Origin: Ectocarpus siliculosus
Lineage: Eukaryota; Sar; Phaeophyceae; Ectocarpales; Ectocarpaceae
Assembly (NCBI GenBank): GCA_000310025.1
Contig: FN648366.1
Location: 58,694 to 122,693, forward strand
DNA length: 64,000 nt
Direction of reading: 5' to 3'
A model generated the notes under the pieces. The model saw only the letters and a list, made by a program, of their open reading frames with translations. It did not search any database and was not told the origin of the DNA. This document shows, one piece after another, positions 47,401-56,400 of the stretch. Every line of letters starts with the position of its first letter. Position 1 is the first letter of the stretch. The translations under genes and the position numbers were made by a program.

Positions 47401-50400
47401 TCGGATCTCCCCTGGGGAGAGACATCTTCTACTGGCCCGACATGCCTAGGACGGATGCCGATGGCAACGAGGTATGGTGGTGCTGTCGGAATCCCTACGT
47501 CGGTCCTTTACGTTAGATCATGGACCCGTCTGCATGGATGGATGTGGCACAGCTCATGATCGTCGGCGTCTCTTCAGTGAGTGAACGTGTCAGGGTTCGT
47601 GACGAAGGGCAAGCCCTGTGGTAGATGCAGCTTTATTTTGTTTTCTTTCGAATTGCTTCATTATTTCTTCGGTTTCTAGGCTACGTGTTGGGGAGAGAGA
47701 CGCACGAAACGCTCATCGTCTCTCCGGCCGCGTTAGCTGCAAAGGCCGGCGTCAACTCTTACAAATCCATCTCTCTCCCCACAAATACTAGCCGGGGGAC
47801 TACGACTGCAAACGCAGGAGTCCCAAAACTGACCAAGTCCTCAAATGGTACACACCATTCTACAACACCTGACTAGATACCGAATATTCCCGAACTTATG
47901 CCCCCACCTTCGAAAGAAAAGGGATGGGAGGGCGGGATTTTCTAAACTGCCGCCGCTACTGCGTTAGGCGGCTGCTGCTGTCCTTCCGTTGCTTCACGCG
48001 CTCTGTAGCTGTCACACGTTACCCGACTTTGCTACAGCCCCTGCGTGGACTCGATCACGGAATGACACCCCCAACTATAGACTAATAATTCCAAACACCG
48101 TGACCCTGGGTTTCCGGTAGAAAATGAAGCCAAATTCTAATTCGACTGTTACAAAATAAACACCAGTTTATTCTATCTGCTTCGACGAACAAACCTTCCT
48201 TTTATTTTGTTTTCTTTCGAATTGCTTCATTATTTCTTCGGTTTCTAGGCTACGTGTTGGGGAGAGAGACGCACGAAACGCTCATCGTCTCTCCGGCCGC
48301 GTTAGCTGCAAAGGCCGGCGTCAACTCTTACAAATCCATCTCTCTCCCCACAAATACTAGCCGGGGGACTACGACTGCAAACGCAGGAGTCCCAAAACTG
48401 ACCAAGTCCTCAAATGGTACACACCATTCTACAACACCCACATCGAGGTCAGTTTCTGGACGACTACCGAATAAGTCAACTATCCGTTCCCCCAGACGGT
48501 CCCCTCCCCCGGCTGTCTCGATACGATCCTACTGCCGTCTGTAAGTTTCCGTGACACTCGCCGCGAATCCTCTACATTGTTTCGCGCGTACGGCTTGTAT
48601 GCATCCGACCTCCACTTCCCTTCTCTCTGAATCACTCGTTCTGCGATGTCTCCGCCCGATGCAAGAGCCGTCGCGCCTCCAATTCGCAACGAGTGCAACG
48701 CGTACTCCTGGGGGTTACGCCCCGACCTCGCTACCACTTCTCTGAGTGCACGGAGGGCAGCAGTATACCTCACTACTCTCACTGCTCTTCCACTACGGTA
48801 CGAAGCCAACGGTGCGGAGTCAGGGAACGTCGCATGACACGATAACAGCTCCACCACAAGAGCCACCGCGCCACCGCGTGCTCTCACACCTGACTGCGGT
48901 CCGGTGACTTCGTCTCGCGTACGAACCCGTATGTTTCCTTTCTGCTCTTGATCGGCCTTGTGCCCTCTAAACCTCATTTCGACACGGTCTGCTCTACGAT
49001 AGTGACTAAAGACTAATTGCGTCTCGCCAGCAAACAATGCTACGTCCGCCCTCGTAAGACAGTGTGCCTCATGCACCCTGCCCGCATCATTCGCGAACAC
49101 CTCATCAGACCGTGTGATAAAGAGATAGGACAAGCACAGACACAGCCACATCACTCTGCCCCCTTCCCCCCAGTTCTGGCTTGCGCTTTCCCCGTCCAGC
49201 AGCATACGCCAAGACACAGGCAGGCGCACACGGCGTACCGTCCCCACAGCCACGTGGTTCCTCGCAATCCCCCTTAGCGCACATTTCAACATCGGAGACG
49301 ACAAGTCTAGCTCGACAGAAGCTTCCAGCCTATGAAAATGTTGTACAGCCGTGAGTTTTCCGGATATTGTACTCGCTAGATTACCCTCAGACTCGAAACA
49401 CCAGGCTACGAAGTCTATCAACTCCCACACATGAAGGTCCCCGGCACGTTGCCCTACGAACTTGGGCTTCTCCGTCAGCCTGCGAAACGTGCACCAAGAG
49501 TTGAAGCCTGACGTGTAAGTCCTTCTAGACGAAGACGCAACTGAGTGCTCGACGAGCTGCATGCCAAGACGTCGGTAACAAAGTCCCGTCCTGCCTGTCC
49601 CAGGTCCTGAACCTGCTGATAGCCCTGGAGCCAACCTCGTGTAGACCGGCGTGCTGCCGTTCGATTTAGCCGCAGGTGCGCTGCCATCCGAGGTAGGCCC
49701 CCCCGCTACGCGGGAGAGCCCGCACCCCTATTTGTCTTTCCCGTGGGTGAAGAAGCCAGCGGCCTTGGGTCTCGCGCCGCCCTCGCCAGCGGCGCGCGCC
49801 TCTCCTCCGCGCCCTCCCCCGTTGCCGTGGCCAACGCCGCGCGCGCCGGTTGCCGGAGTTTCGGACGCTCCGCGCCTAGCGTGGGAAGGGTTCTGGGCGT
49901 GGATGTGTGGGCAGTTACGATCATGGCAACCGGACGACGAGTTGAAGGCGAAGCAGTAACCACGAGCGTGTCGAGCGATGCCGCCACTTTCTCTGTCACC
50001 AGGACGCCTTTGCGAAGCAAGGATTGCCACTCCATCTGCGACAGTTTTGAAACTGCCGGGGGCCGCCCCAGGATGAGCCACGCTTTTACCCGGCGGAGGT
50101 CCCCCCACATCCGCGCTCTATCCTTTGCCGTAGCCTTAGCCGCCTCGGCGCTGGGTGTAGCGGGGGCCCGAGAGGCCGATGGTGGGGCGGTTGTGCCCAC
50201 AAGTTGCACCCCCCCCCGGAAGGCCAGGTCCTGCTGCTTGGGTGGCGATCAGGTCGTCGATCGTTGCTTGAAGCTGCTGGCGATCACCGGCAGCCTCATC
50301 GCGCTTCCGCTGCAGCTCCTCCCTCAGGCCGTCCACCAGCCCGCGGAGAGAAGCGAGCTCAGTCTCATCAGCGGGGGGGTCGCCGCGGGTGCCTGTCCCT

Positions 50401-53400
50401 GGCGCTCGCGAGGAGGATACCGCTCGACGCCTCGCGGGAGTACGTGATCCGCTGCGCGTCGAGGGGCGAGCCGTCGAGCTCGCCACCGATCGCGCGGTAG
50501 ACCTCTCGTGCGTGGTGTCGAAGGTGTCGCCGCCCGACCTCGCCCTGCTTGCCCAGCCGCTGCCCTGCCGCTCCGCGTGGAGGCCCGTGTCGGCATCTGG
50601 TCGCGGTTGGAGTCGTATAAGCAGCGGACCGGCGGCAGGCGGCGGGCGAGCGTCAGGGCGGCGTTGCGGGAACACTTCTTTTCCTCTTCATCGTGGGCGT
50701 AGTCGATCGCGCGCCTGGATCTGCAGTTAGAATGGTCTACAAATCCTATCTTCGGGCGAAACTATCTGACGTGGGTTTTCGTCGGGCCCAGAACGACGCG
50801 TTGTTATATCGCGAGCTCGCGTTAGTTCATTCTCGACGCCTGTGGATTGAATGGAGTGATTATTGCTGCTGACGCTACGGTCACCGGACGTCGACCAATC
50901 CCGAATATTTCTCTCTTTGGAACACTAGCGATGGTTTCTCTTTTTTTTTTTTTTATATATATATTTTCTTGGATTCGGTGAACCCCGGTTCGCCATCGGC
51001 ACGGGTGCTTCCACTCATTGGCGCGTCCCGTGCTGATACGTGTTTTTTTTTTTTCGATGCGTTGGATACGGTGAACTCCACTTGCCAACAGCGCGGGTGC
51101 TTCCACTCATTGGCGCGTCCCTCGCTGAAACTGACAACACATATGCAGCACGGGTGCTTCCACTCATTGGCGCGACCCGCACTGATGATACTTGTACGCA
51201 GCGCGGGTGCTTCCACTCATTGGCGCGTCCCTTGCTGAAACTGACAACACATATGAGCACGGGTGCTTCCACTCATTGGCGCGTCCCGTACTGATACGTG
51301 TATGACTTCGTTTTCGATGCGTGGAGATCGGTTAATTCTACTCGCCCAACAGCACGGGTGCGCCCACTCATTGGCGCGTCCCGTACTGATACGTGTACGG
51401 CGTTTTTGTTCTTTCTTTTTGAGATCGGTTAACTCTACTCGCCAACAGCACTCATTGGCGCGTCCCTTGCTGAAACTGACAACACATATGCAGCACGGGT
51501 GCTTCCACTCATTGGCGCGTCCCGTACTGATACGTGTACGACTTCGTTTTCGATGCGTTGAATTCGGTTAACTCTACTCGCCAACAGCACGGGTGCGTCC
51601 ACTCATTGGCGCGTCCCGTGCTAATACGTGTACGGCGTTTTGTTCTTTCTTTTTTGAGATCGGTTAACTCTACTCGCCAACAGCACGAGTGCTTCCACTC
51701 GTTGGCGCGTCCCGTGCTGAGGCTGACAACACATATACAGCACGGGTGCTTCCACTCATTGGCGCGTCCCGTACTGATGCATGATTTGTGGTATTTTCCT
51801 ACCGCTGCGTTGAATTCGGTTAACTCTACTCGCCAACAGCGCGGGTGCTTCCACTCATTGGCGCATCCCGTGCTGATACATGTATGACTTCGTGTTTCGT
51901 TGCGTTGAGATCGGTTAACTTCCACTCGCCAACAGCACGGACGAGTGCTTCCACTATTGGCGCGTCCCGTGCTGGTGCGTGTCCTTGTTTTTTTTATTTT
52001 CATTGAGATCACTTCCGCATAGACAATCCTACGGCAGGTTGACGAGTTTTTGGCATGCATCAATTGCTGTCCGGGCGTTTTTGGTCGCTTAATCGTCGAT
52101 GGACGTGACGTATTCTTATAGAAGGTTTGTGTCACGGCGGCAATAAATTTGACGTGATGCCCCTCGAGACCGTGATGCACTCACATGGACCGCTACCTGA
52201 CGTTCCTCGCGAGTTCGAACCTCGCGTGTCATATCCACCTCCCCCCCCTATTTTTTTCTCATCTTCTTTTTCCTTATGCATACAGCACGTAGTTCGCTGT
52301 CTCGTTTTTTTTTTTCTCGTCTTCATTGTTTTTCAGTCTTTTTCTTTGAGTCTTTCTCTCGCATGCATGTGTTTTTGCTTTTATCCGTTCCCGTGAATGC
52401 TGTTGAATGCACTTTCCGATTACGTATGCGGCCGCTTTGTATGCCATGGGACTTGTCGATACCATCAGTGGGGACTTGTCAATACCATCCGTGGAGACGA
52501 TTGCTTACGTGAGTGGGCATATTATCGTCGATTCCTTCAGCTATATGCCCCTCTGTGCGCGGCACAGACAAGATTGTACCGGCAAGTAGTCCCTAGTAAG
52601 CCGGGGGAAACAGAAAACAAGGCACCTGCCTCATGTGCATAATCGTGACAGCATCATGCCCTACTGCCGCGGGTCGATTGGTTATGTCCGATGCCGCAGG
52701 GTTCCTCCACCCCGTGCAGTACAATGGCTGCTATCAACCGCGACAAGTCAGCGTGCGACCATACAACAGGCCCCGCTCTTTCTTTTTGCCGTTGAATTTT
52801 TTCTTCAGAGAGAGTACGTCTGGTTGGGACGAACCGCATTTTTTTTCTTCAGCGAGAGTACGTCTCGGTTGGGATGAACCGCATCCCATGTTTGGGAAGG
52901 GACCTATCTGAGCGGCGCGGCGAGCGAGACTGCGTTGGCTTGCCGCCGCTTATCTTACTGCACCCTCCCCCCTCGTGCTAAATGCACGCAGCGGTGAGGT
53001 CACAAGAGTAGCGGGACGCGAATAGGAACACGGCCGACACGATGGATGTTGGACACGAGTACACACCTTTATATGGAGAGTCGCGTGCTGGTCACTTCCC
53101 CAATGCTTGCGCCGTGTCCCGTCCCGCCCTTTTCTAAACTGCCGCCGCTACTGCGTTAGGCGGCTGCTGCTGTCCTTCCGTTGCTTCACGCGCTCTGTAG
53201 CTGTCACACGTTACCCGACTTTGCTACAGCCCCTGCGTGGACTCGATCACGGAATGACACCCCCAACTATAGACTAATAATTCCAAACACCGTGACCCTG
53301 GGTTTCCGGTAGAAAATGAAGCCAAATTCTAATTCGACTGTTACAAAATAAACACCAGTTTATTCTATCTGCTTCGACGAACAAACCTTCCTTTTCATTT

Positions 53401-56400
53401 CGGGCCTTGTCGAAAGAATGGAGTCGACAGACCCAAAAGAATATTGTTCTCCTTCGCGCTCTATCGTGAAGAACGTCGTGAAGAACGCCGTCACAGACTA
53501 TGGTTACATTTGCTTAACTCCGCCCCAGAAGCTCCTCTGAAACGACAATACTTTGAGCTTTCGCCCCTCCTCTGCCTCCACTCGCCCCACGCGGGATGGT
53601 TCAGCTTCCGACGGTATCGGCCAACTACGACATGGATCCCAGCATGCTCCATAGCGAGGACGCAACCGAAAGGCGAGAGGGAGTGCCTGCGCACCGACAA
53701 GACGGGAGGGGCACGAAATATATAAAAAAACTCACCGATGAATGATTCTACAGTAGGGTAGTGCACGTTTGGGGTGACATCTTATGCACTTGGGGAGAGA
53801 AGAACGTGTACTGTAGCCCTGTTTCGTTTATCCTACGTCAAAACGCCGCAGCGACACGGTGAGTGTGTCTCCCTACCCGAAATTTTATCATGAGTTGACC
53901 CCCTACCGTAGTATCACTCCAATGGAGGCGGTGCCATCTCACACACACTCACACCCAAAGGTTGGAAACGGCAACCTCATCGACTATACGCACACCCAGT
54001 TCGCAAATTTCATCTCCAAGTGAGAGGCTGGTAGGTGTGAGAACGAAGATCCACGCATATTTTCTTCACAAACGGGAGGGTCATTCGTTGGAGGGCCACT
54101 GCCGCCGTTAGGAAGAAAAACCGATCGTAAGCGGTGTCAACGACAAGGGCCAAACGTTGGGCAATGGAACCTATATGTTGCCGAAACCTCATCAGGGTTT
54201 CGTTCTCGTCCTGTCGTTGTTTGAAGATTTTTTCGGCAACCGGTCGTACGTTGTTTCTGTAGTTCGCGGCGTCGTTACCCAGCAATCGCTCTCGTTCCTG
54301 TGGTCAAGGCCCCCCAGTCATTTTCCAAACTTGTCATCACTCAATTGCCCAGGGCGGTGTACCAGCTGTGGTACACGCTAGTGAGCACCATCACGGAGAT
54401 CAGAGAGCAACAAAACCCGCTCGTAGGGATGGGCAGTGTTCCTGAAGCATCCTACGACCGGAACGGTTCGTTCTGCAACGCACCGCCATCCAGAGGTAGG
54501 TATCCATCGGCGAGTCGCGAATCCATGTCACTTTGTAGGGGTGCCTCTTGACCTCGACCTGAGTCCATGCCTGAACATAGATTCACAGTTTGGGGAACGG
54601 ACGATCGGTTTCTGCCACATGCGGTTATTTGTGGAGGCAACATTTCTCATCATGGTTACCACCACAGAATGCAACCAACATTGCCTATTCGTTTTCCTGA
54701 AACATTCTTGACTCAACACGTACCTCTGTTCTTCCCCATGGCCATGTTCGAATCTGTCTCGATTTTGAGCCTGAACTTCAACTCCTAGGCTTTCAATATT
54801 GTCTTGGGATTCCATTACTTTCACGTGTATCAGTCATGGTACGGCCCTTCAGTATCCTTCCTCAGCTCCATAATACTTGGTGTGCCAATGGAATGGAGTG
54901 CCAAGCTTGCCACCACAATCACTGGTCAGACAGGGTCCCGCGAGCTCACCCGCCCACCAACCAACAACTACTCTTTACGTTTGAAGGTCTTACCCAGTGC
55001 TCTCAAATGACCCCCTTCTATTGTGGTAAACAGGCCGGTAGGGTAGGAACATGCGAAAACTAAAAGCAATTGAGCGGCTATGTCGTTGTTAGGGTAGAAG
55101 AAAAGAGGGTCACGGAAATATGGGGGCCCCATATATTGGTGAAGACAAAACAATAATTCCCGTCGGAAACCGCTAGCCCGTTCACCGCCGACGTCAGCAG
55201 AGGCGAGCCTCGAGACAGGTTCCTACTGCGACAGGATGAGGCCGCCGCCGCCGCCGCCGCTGCCGCCCCAGGCTCCTTTCCCCAACAACAACCGGTCGCG
55301 CTCCTCCTCTTCCGATTGGCGGACGAACAGCCCGGACCGTAGGTTGCCGCTGTTCGTCCGCATGTCGTGCGCGCTCTCGGTCTCGCCGGCCTACGTGCCC
55401 GTTCCCACTACCACCGGTGCGTTGGTGGCGGGGGGTGCCTGCCACTCGAGTTTGGATGAAGTATTTTTCGATTGTGCCATGCGCATGTAGGTATCATCAT
55501 CTCACTGCACTTGTCGCATAGATAAATTTAGGCTGCTGCATCTTCAGGTGTGGGCCTCCCAAGTTAGGACAACATATTTTCATTCGAATCATGGCCAGGA
55601 CGCATCTCACTCTCCACGTTTAAGTGTCGGTAGTGGAGTGTTGTAGGCCGCTGCATCTATGCTCAGTTGGACCTCTCAAGTTAGATGCAACAATTCCCAT
55701 CGAATCATGGGAAGCAACGCATCACTCTACCTGTAAGTAGGCTTAGGCAGCAGCACGGTGTCCCCATACTATTTAGCCCATCTTGAAGCAATTCGATTGG
55801 TTGAGCCGATAGCAGCCAAACGTGTACCTCCAGACATCTGCGCATCTCAGCAGATCACGTTCTTGCTCTAAAATGTTACTGCAAGTCTCATCTACGTGTT
55901 GGTCTCCCGTACTGTTTCGTTGAGACATGTTCGATCGCTGCGAGAAAAAAAAATAGTTACGCCACACTTTTGGCTGCAAAGCATGCACCGACCGTGGCCA
56001 CAACAGAATTTCGTTTTCCATGCATGCCTTCTTCAGCCAGCCGATCGCCAAGACCCCGTACACTGCATACTCCACGTGTCTTTTCTCCGTCTAAAAGGTG
56101 TCCGCCATATCTGGAGTGATCTTTGCCAAGTCTGCGAGTCCGCGGACCGGCCCGAGATATCTCCGGAGATCGTCCAGGTGACAGTCCCGGCCACAGTCCC
56201 GCGCGCACTCGGAGCGAGGACCGGCGGCGGCGGCAGCAGCAGCGTTCAGCACGCACCGCCATCCTTCCCTCTGGCGGACATCGACCCTCGCTCTGCCTTG
56301 TCCTTAGAGGCACGGACCCCAGCTAGGGCCATGAGGTACACGGTGATGAGAGGTGTTCAGACTGCTGTAGCACATCCAAGCATTATCTATTGTCGAAAAC

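Larger units (their letters stand above)
47632..53395 (-). mobile_element. Split-direct-repeat tyrosine-recombinase retrotransposon (Ngaro/PAT-like), no RT seen
   Basis: Two different sequences each occur twice. Repeat A (266 bp) is at 53130-53395 and 47938-48203; repeat B (238 bp) is at 48201-48438 and 47632-47869. Each pair looks identical base for base. Read on the minus strand the order is A1, internal genes, B1, A2, 68-bp spacer, B2, which is the split-direct-repeat plan of Ngaro/PAT-type elements; these integrate by a tyrosine recombinase and leave no target duplication. Inside are a Gag-like region (49728-50675) and a recombinase gene (48480-49634). The 2.4 kb before Gag holds a minisatellite and no long ORF. 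I find no reverse transcriptase or RNase H, so the element is either non-autonomous or a rearranged derivative. Identical repeats suggest recent arrival. It sits in an intron of the CCCH gene, in antisense orientation. Confidence 0.8.

Noticed and set aside
51509-52180. 223-codon minus-strand ORF
   Set aside because: It is a translation of the minisatellite (repeated GRANEWKHP) and has no independent coding evidence.
52205-52235. tRNA-like T-arm (gcgag ttcgaac ctcgc) near 52208
   Set aside because: No acceptor stem, D-arm or anticodon arm of fitting length is found upstream, and no A box; probably a chance palindrome.
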